This document shows, piece after piece, positions 1 through 6,555 of a stretch of 6,610 nucleotides of DNA; positions within the stretch are counted from its first letter, which is position 1, and every line of letters starts with the position of its first letter. Under the pieces are notes generated by a model, which saw only the letters and a list, made by a program, of their open reading frames with translations, was not told the origin of the DNA and searched no databases. A program made the translations under genes and the position numbers. Source of the DNA: an uncultured Clostridia bacterium (lineage in GTDB: Bacteria; Bacillota; Clostridia; Lachnospirales; CAMVHY01); the NCBI GenBank assembly GCA_946415665.1, contig CAMKTI010000097.1, positions 1-6,610 of the forward strand, read 5' to 3'.

Positions 1-10
1 CTCATAGTAG

Positions 11-50
11 GAAGTGGATTAAATAGCGTTGGATTAAATACTTCACTTCT
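11..50. repeat. Small direct plus inverted repeat in the non-coding left edge
   Basis: The 11-base word TGGATTAAATA occurs at 15-25 and again at 30-40, giving a 15-base period. The pair is enclosed by an inverted repeat, GAAGTG at 11-16 and CACTTC at 44-49. The rest of 1-112 is T-rich and I see no gene, tRNA or promoter in it. The arrangement could be an operator for a gene beyond the left edge, a fragment of a dispersed repeat, or chance in AT-rich DNA. It is too short and too few in copies to be a CRISPR array. Confidence 0.4.
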
Positions 51-112
51 TGTTTATCATTTATTGCTTTGTTACTTTCTTTAATTTTTTATCGTTTTTG
101 TCAACACTCCCT

Positions 113-146
113 AAAAAAGCGCCGAGAAAAAATAATCCCGACGCTT
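113..146 (-). terminator. Rho-independent terminator of the str operon, after tuf
   Basis: On the minus strand the RNA reads AAGCGUCGGGA, an 8-base loop (UUAUUUUU), then UCUCGGCGCUU. This makes an 11-bp stem with two G-U pairs (136-146 pairs with 117-127). The stem runs into a U tract covering 113-118 when its own last two bases are counted. It begins 22 bases past the tuf stop codon, so the operon ends here and does not read on into further ribosomal protein genes. Confidence 0.9.
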
Positions 147-168
147 AATCTTTAAAAATAAAACTTTA

Positions 169-1368
169 CTACTCAATAATTTTTACGACAGAACCTGCGC
201 CAACAGTTTTTCCACCTTCACGAATAGCAAATCTCAATCCTTCTTGCATAGCAACAGGCGTAATCAATTCAATCGTCATTTCAACATTATCGCCTGGCAT
301 ACACATTTCGACATCTTTTGGCAATGAAACAAGGCCTGTAACATCCGTTGTTCTAAAATAAAATTGTGGACGATAATTATTAAAAAACGGCGTATGACGC
401 CCACCTTCTTCTTTGGTCAAAACATAAACTTGAGCTGTAAACTTCGTATGCGGCGTAATCGTTCCCGGTTTTGCCAAAACTTGTCCACGCTCAATTTCAT
501 CTCTTTGTACACCACGCAATAACAAACCAACGTTATCTCCGGCTTGCCCTTGATCTAATTGCTTGTGAAACATTTCAACGCCAGTAACAACAACTTGACG
601 TTTTTCCGTAGTTAATCCAACAATCTCAACCGTATCACTGACTTTCACGATACCACGCTCAACTCTTCCAGTTGCAACAGTTCCACGACCCGAAATTGAA
701 AATACATCTTCAACAGGCATCAAAAATGGATGATCAATATCACGCACTGGATCTGGGACATAACTATCAATAGCGTCCATAAGTTCCATAATTTTGTCTC
801 CCCATTGACCGCTCGGATCTTGTAAAGCTTGATAAGCTGATCCCCTAATAATCGGAATATCATCTCCAGGAAATTCATACTTGCTCAAAAGTTCGCGAAT
901 CTCCATCTCAACCAAATCTAATAATTCTTCGTCATCAACCATATCGCATTTATTCATAAAAACAATAATTCTAGGCACACCAACTTGACGTGCAAGCAAG
1001 ATATGCTCACGAGTCTGCGCCATTGGTCCATCCGTCGCAGCAACAACTAAGATTGCTCCATCCATTTGTGCGGCTCCAGTAATCATATTTTTTACATAAT
1101 CGGCATGACCTGGACAATCAACATGCGCATAATGTCTCTTCTCCGTCTCATATTCAACGTGCGCAGTCGAAATAGTAATTCCTCTTGCCTTTTCCTCCGG
1201 TGCTTTATCAATTTGATCAAACGCAACAACTTTATTAATATCGCTTGGCAATCTTTTCGCCAACGTCATTGTAATTGCCGCTGTTAATGTTGTTTTGCCA
1301 TGATCTACGTGACCAATTGTCCCAATATTAACATGTGGCTTATTTCTTTCAAAAGTTCCTTGCGACAT
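169..1368 (-). CDS. tuf: Elongation factor Tu
   Basis: EF-Tu is the cytoplasmic GTPase that carries aminoacyl-tRNA to the ribosomal A site. The protein is 399 residues, close to the usual 394-400, and is complete. The GTPase motifs are all present: GHVDHGKT (19-26), RGITI (62-66, holding the switch I threonine), DCPGH (84-88, with the catalytic histidine at 88), NKCD (139-142) and a GSA G5 loop (176-178). Domain II begins around residue 210 (GRGTVATGRVERG), and domain III ends in VGAGSVVKIIE. The ATG start has GGGAGG seven bases upstream and fits the family N-terminus (FER.KPHVNIGTIGH). The stop is TAG. It is the last gene of the str operon, 61 bases after fusA, and is followed by a strong terminator. 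A second tuf copy elsewhere in the genome is possible but cannot be seen here. Identification is essentially certain. Confidence 0.99.
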   Translation of the reverse strand: MSQGTFERNKPHVNIGTIGHVDHGKTTLTAAITMTLAKRLPSDINKVVAFDQIDKAPEEKARGITISTAHVEYETEKRHYAHVDCPGHADYVKNMITGAAQMDGAILVVAATDGPMAQTREHILLARQVGVPRIIVFMNKCDMVDDEELLDLVEMEIRELLSKYEFPGDDIPIIRGSAYQALQDPSGQWGDKIMELMDAIDSYVPDPVRDIDHPFLMPVEDVFSISGRGTVATGRVERGIVKVSDTVEIVGLTTEKRQVVVTGVEMFHKQLDQGQAGDNVGLLLRGVQRDEIERGQVLAKPGTITPHTKFTAQVYVLTKEEGGRHTPFFNNYRPQFYFRTTDVTGLVSLPKDVEMCMPGDNVEMTIELITPVAMQEGLRFAIREGGKTVGAGSVVKIIE

Positions 1369-1429
1369 TTAAATTCCTCCCACTTTTTTACACATAAAAA
1401 AATTTTATCATCTAACTTTAATCTTTAAT

Positions 1430-3523
1430 TTAATTTTTTCCGCCGGTTATTTTATCCTGAACACTCTTCGGAACAACTTCATAGCGACTCATTTCCATCG
1501 AATAAACACCACGACCCTGTGTTTTTGAACGCAAATCCGTCGAATACCCAAACATTTCTCCCAACGGAACAAACGCATGAATAACTTGCGAGCCGTTATG
1601 CGATTCCATTCCTTCTATTCGCCCGCGTCTGCTATTTATATCACCAATTACATCGCCCATATATTCTTCCGGCACAGTTACGTCGACTTTCATAATTGGC
1701 TCAAGCAAAAGCGAATTTCCTTTTCGCATTGCTTCTTTAAATGCCATAGACCCAGCGATTTTAAAAGCCATTTCAGACGAATCGACATCATGATACGAAC
1801 CATCATATAAAATTGCTCGCACTCCTAAAACAGGATAACCGCCAAGTATACCACACTGCATTGCTTCTTGAATTCCGGCATCAATCGCAGGAATATATTC
1901 TTTGGGAATCGCTCCGCCGACAATATTATTCACAAACTCATAAGTTTTACTTGCATCATTTACGTCCATTGGCTCGAATTTTACTTTACAGTCACCATAT
2001 TGTCCGCGACCGCCAGATTGTTTTATATATTTTCCTTCGACATCCGTCGCTTTACTTATGGCTTCTTTATAAGCAACTTGCGGACTTCCAATTATTGCTT
2101 CAACTTTAAATTCTCTCAACATTCTATCAACAATAATATCTAAGTGCAATTCACCCATTCCAGAAATTATTGTCTGACCTGTCTCCGAATTCGTATGAGT
2201 CTTAAACGTTGGATCCTCTTCGGCTAATTTTGCGAGTGCAATTGCCATTTTATCGCGTCCATCTTTAGTTTTTGGTTCAACCGCGACGTCAATAACAGGA
2301 TCTGGAAAATTCATAGATTCTAATATTACGATAGAATTTTCATCACAAAGTGTATCTCCTGTTGTCGTAAATTTTAGCCCTACAGCCGCCGCAATATCTC
2401 CAGAATAAACTTTCGATGTTTCCTCGCGATGATTGGCGTGCATCTGTAAAATTCGTCCGATGCGTTCTTTTTTTTCTTTCGTAGAATTATAAACATACGA
2501 ACCTGCTTCTAAAACTCCAGAATAAACTCTAAAAAATGCAAGTTTTCCAACAAACGGATCATTCATAATCTTAAAAGCTAACGCCGAAAACGGTTCTTGG
2601 TCCGAAGCATGTCGTTCAGTATCCTCTCCCGATTCAGTTGTTCCTTTTATCGCAGGAATATCTACAGGCGCAGGCATATATTCTATTATTCCATCTAATA
2701 ATTTCTGAACACCTTTATTTTTATACGCCGAACCACAAAAAACTGGTGTCAAATGCGTTGCAATACATGCTTTTCTCAGAGCTTTTTTTAACTCACTTAT
2801 ATTTAATTCTTCGCCTGATAAATATTTTTCCATGAGCTCTTCATCTGTTTCCGCAATCAGTTCTATCATATCAACATGATATTTATTCGCTTTTTCACGC
2901 ATATCTTCTGGAATTTCAGTTATTTCTATATTCTTGCCTAGTTCATCCTTATAAATATAAGCTTGCATTTCCATTAGATCAATAATACCAACAAAATTAT
3001 CTTCTGCGCCAATCGGTAATTGCACACACACAGGGTTTGCACCTAAACGCTTTTTTATCATATCAACAGCGTTATAAAAATCAGCGCCCATTATATCCAT
3101 TTTATTTATAAACGCCATTCTTGGAACTTTATATTTATCAGCTTGGCGCCAAACCGTTTCAGACTGTGGCTCCACTCCGCCTTTTGCACAAAATACACCG
3201 ACCGCTCCGTCCAAAACTCTTAACGATCTTTCAACTTCAACTGTAAAATCAACGTGTCCCGGCGTATCGATTATATTTATTCTGTACATCTCTCCGTTTA
3301 ATTCCCAAAAGGTCGTAGTTGCCGCTGACGTAATAGTAATTCCTCTTTCTTGTTCTTGTTCCATCCAGTCCATTGTCGCTGTTCCTTCGTGCGTATCTCC
3401 GATTTTATAATTTTTCCCAGTATAAAACAAAATTCTTTCTGTCAAAGTCGTTTTTCCGGCATCAATATGCGCCATAATTCCAATATTTCTCGTCCTTTCA
3501 AGCGGATATTCTCTCGTTGCCAA
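1430..3523 (-). CDS. fusA: Elongation factor G
   Basis: EF-G is the translocation GTPase, which also acts with RRF in ribosome recycling. At 697 residues it has standard length with no break. Visible motifs are AHIDAGKT (18-25), RGITI (61-65), DTPGH (87-91), NKMD (141-144) and a GSA G5 loop followed by YKNKGVQ. The later domains are also recognisable, including GMGELHLDI, YEFVNNIVGGAIPKEYI and the domain IV loop HDVDSSEMAFKIA. The sequence is of the ordinary bacterial fusA type and closest in feel to Clostridia. The start codon is TTG, not ATG: TTGGCAACGAGAGAA lies seven bases after AAGGAGG. No alternative start would keep the conserved N-terminal strand (YPLERTRNIGIMAHIDAG). Third gene of the str operon, 81 bases after rpsG and 61 before tuf. 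Identification is essentially certain. Confidence 0.99.
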   Translation of the reverse strand: MATREYPLERTRNIGIMAHIDAGKTTLTERILFYTGKNYKIGDTHEGTATMDWMEQEQERGITITSAATTTFWELNGEMYRINIIDTPGHVDFTVEVERSLRVLDGAVGVFCAKGGVEPQSETVWRQADKYKVPRMAFINKMDIMGADFYNAVDMIKKRLGANPVCVQLPIGAEDNFVGIIDLMEMQAYIYKDELGKNIEITEIPEDMREKANKYHVDMIELIAETDEELMEKYLSGEELNISELKKALRKACIATHLTPVFCGSAYKNKGVQKLLDGIIEYMPAPVDIPAIKGTTESGEDTERHASDQEPFSALAFKIMNDPFVGKLAFFRVYSGVLEAGSYVYNSTKEKKERIGRILQMHANHREETSKVYSGDIAAAVGLKFTTTGDTLCDENSIVILESMNFPDPVIDVAVEPKTKDGRDKMAIALAKLAEEDPTFKTHTNSETGQTIISGMGELHLDIIVDRMLREFKVEAIIGSPQVAYKEAISKATDVEGKYIKQSGGRGQYGDCKVKFEPMDVNDASKTYEFVNNIVGGAIPKEYIPAIDAGIQEAMQCGILGGYPVLGVRAILYDGSYHDVDSSEMAFKIAGSMAFKEAMRKGNSLLLEPIMKVDVTVPEEYMGDVIGDINSRRGRIEGMESHNGSQVIHAFVPLGEMFGYSTDLRSKTQGRGVYSMEMSRYEVVPKSVQDKITGGKN

Positions 3524-3530
3524 GTTTTTC

Positions 3531-3537
3531 CCTCCTT
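3531..3537 (-). promoter_or_regulatory. Ribosome binding site fixing the TTG start of fusA
   Basis: The minus strand reads AAGGAGG, then seven bases (GAAAAAC), then TTG. The strong match to the anti-Shine-Dalgarno sequence and the ideal spacing support the TTG as the true start, even though fusA usually begins with ATG. Confidence 0.85.
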
Positions 3538-3604
3538 TTTTATTTTTTATTTTAAATTATTGCGCTCTAAATATTAAATAATTCGCGTGTTAATAATCAA
3601 GAGA

Positions 3605-4075
3605 TTAATATTTAAGATGCGCAAAAGCTTTATTTGCTTCTGCCATTCTATGCATTTCTTCTTTCTTTTTAACTGCCCCACCAGTATTATTCATAGCGTC
3701 GATTAATTCATTTGCAAGTCTATCTTGCATTGTTTTTTCTCCACGTTTTCGACTGAAAACAACTAACCAACGCAAAGCTAAAGTTTGACGTCTAGCTGCT
3801 CTAACTTCGATTGGTACTTGATAAGTCGCACCACCAACTCGACGTGCTTTAACTTCTAAAACTGGCATGATATTAGCTAAGGCCTTTTCAAACACCACCA
3901 TCGCGTCTTCGTTTGTTTTTTTAGAAGCAATATAAAATGCACAATATACAATTTTTGTTGCTATCTGCTTCTTTCCGTCAAGCATTACTTGATTAATTAA
4001 TTTAGTTACTTGCTTGCTATTATATTTCGCATCCGGCAAAACATCTCTTTTTTTAATACGGCCCTTTCGTGACAT
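3605..4075 (-). CDS. rpsG: 30S ribosomal protein S7
   Basis: S7 is a primary binder of the 3' major domain of 16S rRNA. It nucleates assembly of the 30S head and contacts mRNA and tRNA at the exit channel. The 156 residues match the common family length. Recognisable stretches are the N-terminus RKGRIKKRDVLPD, NIMPVLEVKARRVGGATYQVP (about 69-89), the Arg-rich segment RAARRQTLALRWLV, SRKRGEKTM, and the C-terminus MAEANKAFAHLKY. The ATG start follows AAGGAGGG at good spacing. It is the second gene of the str operon, after an unusually roomy 153-base gap from rpsL and 81 bases before fusA. In E. coli S7 represses its own operon by binding the rpsL-rpsG junction. Whether that happens here is open, but the gap contains a candidate hairpin. 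Identification is essentially certain. Confidence 0.98.
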   Translation of the reverse strand: MSRKGRIKKRDVLPDAKYNSKQVTKLINQVMLDGKKQIATKIVYCAFYIASKKTNEDAMVVFEKALANIMPVLEVKARRVGGATYQVPIEVRAARRQTLALRWLVVFSRKRGEKTMQDRLANELIDAMNNTGGAVKKKEEMHRMAEANKAFAHLKY

Positions 4076-4117
4076 ATTCTTCCCTCCTTAATAAATTTTA
4101 TATTAAATCAACGGTAC

Positions 4118-4134
4118 TCGTATTTATCATACGA
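4118..4134 (-). promoter_or_regulatory. Hairpin in the rpsL-rpsG gap, possible S7 target
   Basis: The 153-base gap (4076-4228) is AT-rich and holds no gene. Within it the mRNA can form UCGUAU-GAUAA-AUACGA, a 6-bp stem with a five-base purine-rich loop. Flanking GG/CC bases (4139-4140 with 4112-4113 or 4113-4114) might extend it imperfectly. It ends about 30 bases before the rpsG ribosome binding site. By position it is analogous to the E. coli S7 operator, but the stem has no run of U after it, so it is not a terminator. The structure is seen; the regulatory role is inferred and weak. Confidence 0.3.
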
Positions 4135-4228
4135 TAATGCCTTGTACGACCAAAATTTCTTGAATAAAAAATCTAAATTAAATCTAATTTTATAAATAAA
4201 ATTTTTGGCACAAGAAAAGTGGACTATT

Positions 4229-4651
4229 TTATTTTTTATCTTTCGGACGTTTCGCACCATATCTCGAACGTCCTTGCATTCTTTTTGCAACTCCACCTGT
4301 GTCCAGAGTTCCGCGAATAATATGATAACGTACCCCAGGAACATCTTTTACTCTTCCACCACGAATTAAAACAACGCTGTGTTCTTGTAAATTATGACCT
4401 TCACCCGGAATATATCCTGTAACTTCAAATCCATTTGACAAACGAATTCTGGCTACTTTTCTCAAAGCAGAGTTAGGTTTTTTTGGTGTAGTCGTATAAA
4501 CTTTTGTACATACACCACGTTTTTGTGGACAACAGTTACTTCCGTTATCACTGTCAGTATTATTATTTTTTTTGAATCTTAAAGCTGGTGCTTTGGTTTT
4601 CTTCGAAAAAGTTTTTCTGCCTTTGCGAACCAACTGATTTATCGTCGGCAT
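4229..4651 (-). CDS. rpsL: 30S ribosomal protein S12
   Basis: S12 lies at the 30S decoding centre, monitors codon-anticodon pairing and is the classic streptomycin-resistance target. The 140 residues include the N-terminus MPTINQLVRKGRK, CPQKRGVCTKVYTTTPKKPNS (lysines 57 and 58 correspond to E. coli K42 and K43), PGEGHNLQEHSVVLIRGG, and GGRVKDVPGVRYH with the conserved lysine and aspartate. The usual high-level streptomycin-resistance positions look wild type. Between PAL (22-24) and CPQ (41-43) there are 16 residues rich in Lys, Asn and Ser where E. coli has two. Bacilli have an insertion of similar size here; many Clostridia lack it. The ATG start follows AAGGGGGTG, one mismatch from the ideal Shine-Dalgarno site. 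First gene of the str operon, with its promoter just upstream. Identification is essentially certain. Confidence 0.98.
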   Translation of the reverse strand: MPTINQLVRKGRKTFSKKTKAPALRFKKNNNTDSDNGSNCCPQKRGVCTKVYTTTPKKPNSALRKVARIRLSNGFEVTGYIPGEGHNLQEHSVVLIRGGRVKDVPGVRYHIIRGTLDTGGVAKRMQGRSRYGAKRPKDKK

Positions 4652-4679
4652 AAATTCACCCCCTTAATATAAAAATAAT

Positions 4680-4710
4680 CTGCCGGATATAAAATTTTTC
4701 AAACCGACAG
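4680..4710 (-). promoter_or_regulatory. Stem at the very 5' end of the str operon leader
   Basis: The leader RNA can pair CUGUCGG (4704-4710) with CCGGCAG (4680-4686), seven base pairs with one G-U, around a 17-base AU-rich loop. It starts only five bases after the -10 hexamer, so the first one to three bases of the stem may fall before the transcription start. A stem at the 5' end can protect an mRNA from decay or serve as a ribosomal protein leader. I do not recognise it as a named family. No U tract follows, so it is not an attenuator by itself. Confidence 0.35.
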
Positions 4711-4714
4711 AGCG

Positions 4715-4742
4715 ATTATATCATTAAAAAAATATTAATCAA
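4715..4742 (-). promoter_or_regulatory. Promoter of the str operon
   Basis: The minus strand has TTGATT (4737-4742), a 16-base spacer, and a perfect TATAAT (4715-4720). A TG one base before the hexamer makes an extended -10 (TGATATAAT). It sits about 65 bases upstream of the rpsL ATG and about 57 bases past the terminator of the previous gene, which is where a housekeeping sigma-70/SigA promoter is needed. The expected transcription start is near 4708. Confidence 0.8.
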
Positions 4743-4798
4743 GTATTCTTTTGGTTATTAAAAATAATATGTTTACCGTGAAAATAAATTTTAAGCAT

Positions 4799-4827
4799 AA
4801 AAAAAGATGGTTTTAAACCATCTTTTT
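4799..4827 (-). terminator. Rho-independent terminator after the unknown gene
   Basis: A perfect inverted repeat, AAAAAGATGGTT / AACCATCTTTTT around a three-base centre, covers 4801-4827. On the minus strand it ends in seven consecutive T (4799-4805). It lies about 22 bases beyond the stop codons of the unknown gene and separates that gene from the str promoter. Its A tract on the other arm means it could also stop transcription on the plus strand. Confidence 0.9.
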
Positions 4828-4849
4828 AGATTGCAAATTGAAAGTATTA

Positions 4850-6442
4850 TTATCTTCCACCAGCTATGCATGGTGCACACAAAGGACAAAGCAAAAGCAA
4901 ACAACACAGTTCACAGCAACGCGGATCTTGTGCACAACCATTAAGGCATGCACAAAGACACTCTCCGGCATCTGGACAATAACAATTACGATCACACGAA
5001 CCACATTCGCAACAACCATCCAGACAATCACACTTATAATTTTCATGATATCCACTTGGTATATGTAGATTATTTGTTCTTTCATATTTGTCGATTATTT
5101 CGTCGTATTTTGAGCTTTCTTGCACACTCTTTATTTTTTGGTTTATATTATCCGTATAAAATTCCTTTTGTATAAAATTGCTAAATCTATTCAGATTTAA
5201 ATTGTATTTTCTTATATCTTCACTTGATATAAACTTTCCCTCATAATTGAGCAAATTAAAAATTAAAAACACCAAACCAAACACAACTGAAAAAAAATGA
5301 ACAAGCGGTAAATAAAATGGAAACAATACAAATCCAGCTATCTGCGCCATTACAATCGATAACGGTATCAATATCGTAAAATCTTCTTTATGCATATCTA
5401 ATCTAAACAAATCAGCAAAAAATTTCAAATTCAATCCGTAATAAAAAAACGAGAGAATATTCATAAGACATATTTTTGCCGTTGAAACCTCAACTGATGA
5501 CTCCAAGCCAGACAATTTACAGTCATCAATGACTTTTCTTATCGCATTTATATTCGGACAAATTTTATTATAGCTACTTTCTTTATTAAGCTCATAAAAT
5601 AATATTTGGCTATCATTTTTCTTCATGACATATTTTTCACGAATTGTTAAATCATCTAAACAGCCAATTTCAAACTTAGAACGCAACCAACCCGGCATTT
5701 GTTTATATGTTTTTTGTATATCACTCATTTTCTCAATAAAGGTATTATTAGCTGTCAGCAACTCATTTTTGTTTTCCTTATAACCTGCATTGTTTCCAAA
5801 AACTATATCATCTCGAATGATTCTTAATAATTTTACATATCGTCTTTGTAATTCTTTGTCATTGTTAAATTCATCATTGTCGTCTTTTATTAGTTCCACT
5901 ACATAATGATTACACTGATTCAAATTATTATCTCGTTTTATATTATTCTGCTGATTATTCTTTGAATAAATAATTTCTTTAATATCACTTAACAAGTATT
6001 GTTCGAGTGATGTTGGTATTTTACACTTAAATTGTTTTATTGAATAGAATCCTTTTAATAATTCTTCTTGCAATTTATCGCGTTGCTTTTTGGGCAAAAA
6101 AAATGAGACAAATGTGCAAAATTCGCTTTTCCAACACGAACCAAGGTTATTGTTACCACAAAAATAACGATGGACTATACCTTGTTGACATTGATCTTTT
6201 TTCATCGTTTTGTCTATATCATCATACATTTTTTGATACAAAATGTCCGCCTTGTCTTCGATTGCTTGAGTAAAAACTGTATCCTTTTGCAGTTTTTTTA
6301 GTACCAATTCAATACTCGCAAAATTTTTGCTATACTTCAAATCATACACAACGATCTCACATACTGCACTCAAAAAATTCTTAATTCCCTCAGCAGTAAT
6401 GTTTGTATCTTTAGCTTGATCAGCATTTTTTGTTTCCAACAT
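4850..6442 (-). CDS. Unrecognised membrane protein with a cysteine-rich C-terminal tail
   Basis: I do not recognise this 530-residue protein and assign no function. Residues 1 to about 345 look soluble and mostly helical, with no signal peptide. They include a small cluster of cysteines (CGNNNLGSCWKSEFC, 95-109), a low-complexity Asn/Gln stretch (about 159-176) and an acidic stretch (about 186-197). Residues 355-398 are a continuous hydrophobic run long enough for two closely spaced membrane helices, which would put both ends on the same side. A polar helical segment follows, then a tail with 19 cysteines between 471 and 525. The motif C-x-C-L-[DN]-G-C occurs twice, at 471-477 and 497-503. 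The cysteine density suggests metal or cluster binding or disulphide bonding, but this is inference. The start is ATG at 6442, five bases after GGAGG; an in-frame TTG at 6454 lies on the Shine-Dalgarno site and is unlikely. It ends in tandem TAA codons and then a terminator, so it is a single-gene unit. Confidence 0.85.
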   Translation of the reverse strand: MLETKNADQAKDTNITAEGIKNFLSAVCEIVVYDLKYSKNFASIELVLKKLQKDTVFTQAIEDKADILYQKMYDDIDKTMKKDQCQQGIVHRYFCGNNNLGSCWKSEFCTFVSFFLPKKQRDKLQEELLKGFYSIKQFKCKIPTSLEQYLLSDIKEIIYSKNNQQNNIKRDNNLNQCNHYVVELIKDDNDEFNNDKELQRRYVKLLRIIRDDIVFGNNAGYKENKNELLTANNTFIEKMSDIQKTYKQMPGWLRSKFEIGCLDDLTIREKYVMKKNDSQILFYELNKESSYNKICPNINAIRKVIDDCKLSGLESSVEVSTAKICLMNILSFFYYGLNLKFFADLFRLDMHKEDFTILIPLSIVMAQIAGFVLFPFYLPLVHFFSVVFGLVFLIFNLLNYEGKFISSEDIRKYNLNLNRFSNFIQKEFYTDNINQKIKSVQESSKYDEIIDKYERTNNLHIPSGYHENYKCDCLDGCCECGSCDRNCYCPDAGECLCACLNGCAQDPRCCELCCLLLLCPLCAPCIAGGR

Positions 6443-6443
6443 A

Positions 6444-6498
6444 ATTACCTCCAACCCCCAAAAATTTTTTCGACTTTTATTGTGTCAAATAAAAATAT
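6444..6498 (-). repeat. Leader repeat, copy 1 (in front of the unknown gene)
   Basis: This 55-base block is identical to 6556-6610. On the minus strand it contains a TTGACACAATAAAAG segment, the A/T palindrome AAAAATTTTT, GGGGG and the GGAGGT ribosome binding site, and it stops one base before the ATG. It therefore covers the -10 region, the 5' leader and the ribosome binding site, but no coding sequence. The next base differs between the copies (T here, C in copy 2, on the minus strand). Confidence 0.95.
6447..6452 (-). promoter_or_regulatory. Ribosome binding site that sets the start of the unknown gene
   Basis: The minus strand reads TTGGAGGTAATTATG: GGAGG, five bases, ATG. The longer reading that begins at the TTG would translate the ribosome binding site itself, so the ATG at 6440-6442 is preferred. 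Confidence 0.85.
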
Positions 6499-6507
6499 AA
6501 ATGTCAA
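6479..6507 (-). promoter_or_regulatory. Probable promoter of the unknown gene
   Basis: The minus strand has a perfect -35 TTGACA (6502-6507), a 17-base spacer, and CACAAT (6479-6484) as a fair -10, four of six matching. The expected start lies near 6472, giving a leader of about 30 bases. The -10 falls inside the 55-base repeat while the -35 lies just outside it. A second TTGACA at 6483-6488 has no convincing -10 at the right distance. Confidence 0.55.
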
Positions 6508-6555
6508 GTGTTTTGTTGTTTTTTTAAATTATTATTATAAGATAAATAATAACTG

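Noticed and set aside
1..60. CRISPR-like array at the left edge
   Set aside because: Only two 11-base repeats separated by four bases; far too short for repeats and spacers.
1369..1429. Possible internal promoter for tuf (TGATAAAAT on the minus strand)
   Set aside because: The -10-like sequence has no matching -35 and such words are expected by chance in this AT-rich spacer.
1066..3577. Several open reading frames of 65-98 codons on the plus strand opposite tuf and fusA
   Set aside because: They lie antisense to unmistakable conserved genes, have no recognisable domains or convincing ribosome binding sites, and overlap one another.
4108..4344. 78-codon minus-strand frame across the rpsL end and the rpsL-rpsG gap
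   Set aside because: Half of it is an out-of-frame reading of rpsL and the rest is AT-rich spacer; no family resemblance.
4838..5175. Thr/Ile-rich and His/Asn-rich plus-strand frames opposite the cysteine-rich tail, and a 73-codon minus-strand frame inside it
   Set aside because: Their skewed composition is the mirror or frame-shifted reading of the Cys/Gly codons of the real gene.
6040..6273. 77-codon plus-strand frame opposite the N-terminal part of the unknown gene
   Set aside because: Antisense to a longer frame with a clear ribosome binding site, promoter and terminator; no supporting signals of its own.
6443..6454. Longer start (TTG at 6454) for the unknown gene
   Set aside because: It would translate the GGAGG ribosome binding site itself; the ATG at 6442 is perfectly spaced from that site.
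6529..6552. Inverted repeat TTATTATT / AATAATAA between the two leader copies, considered as a terminator
   Set aside because: All A/T pairs, too weak, and not followed by a T tract on either strand.
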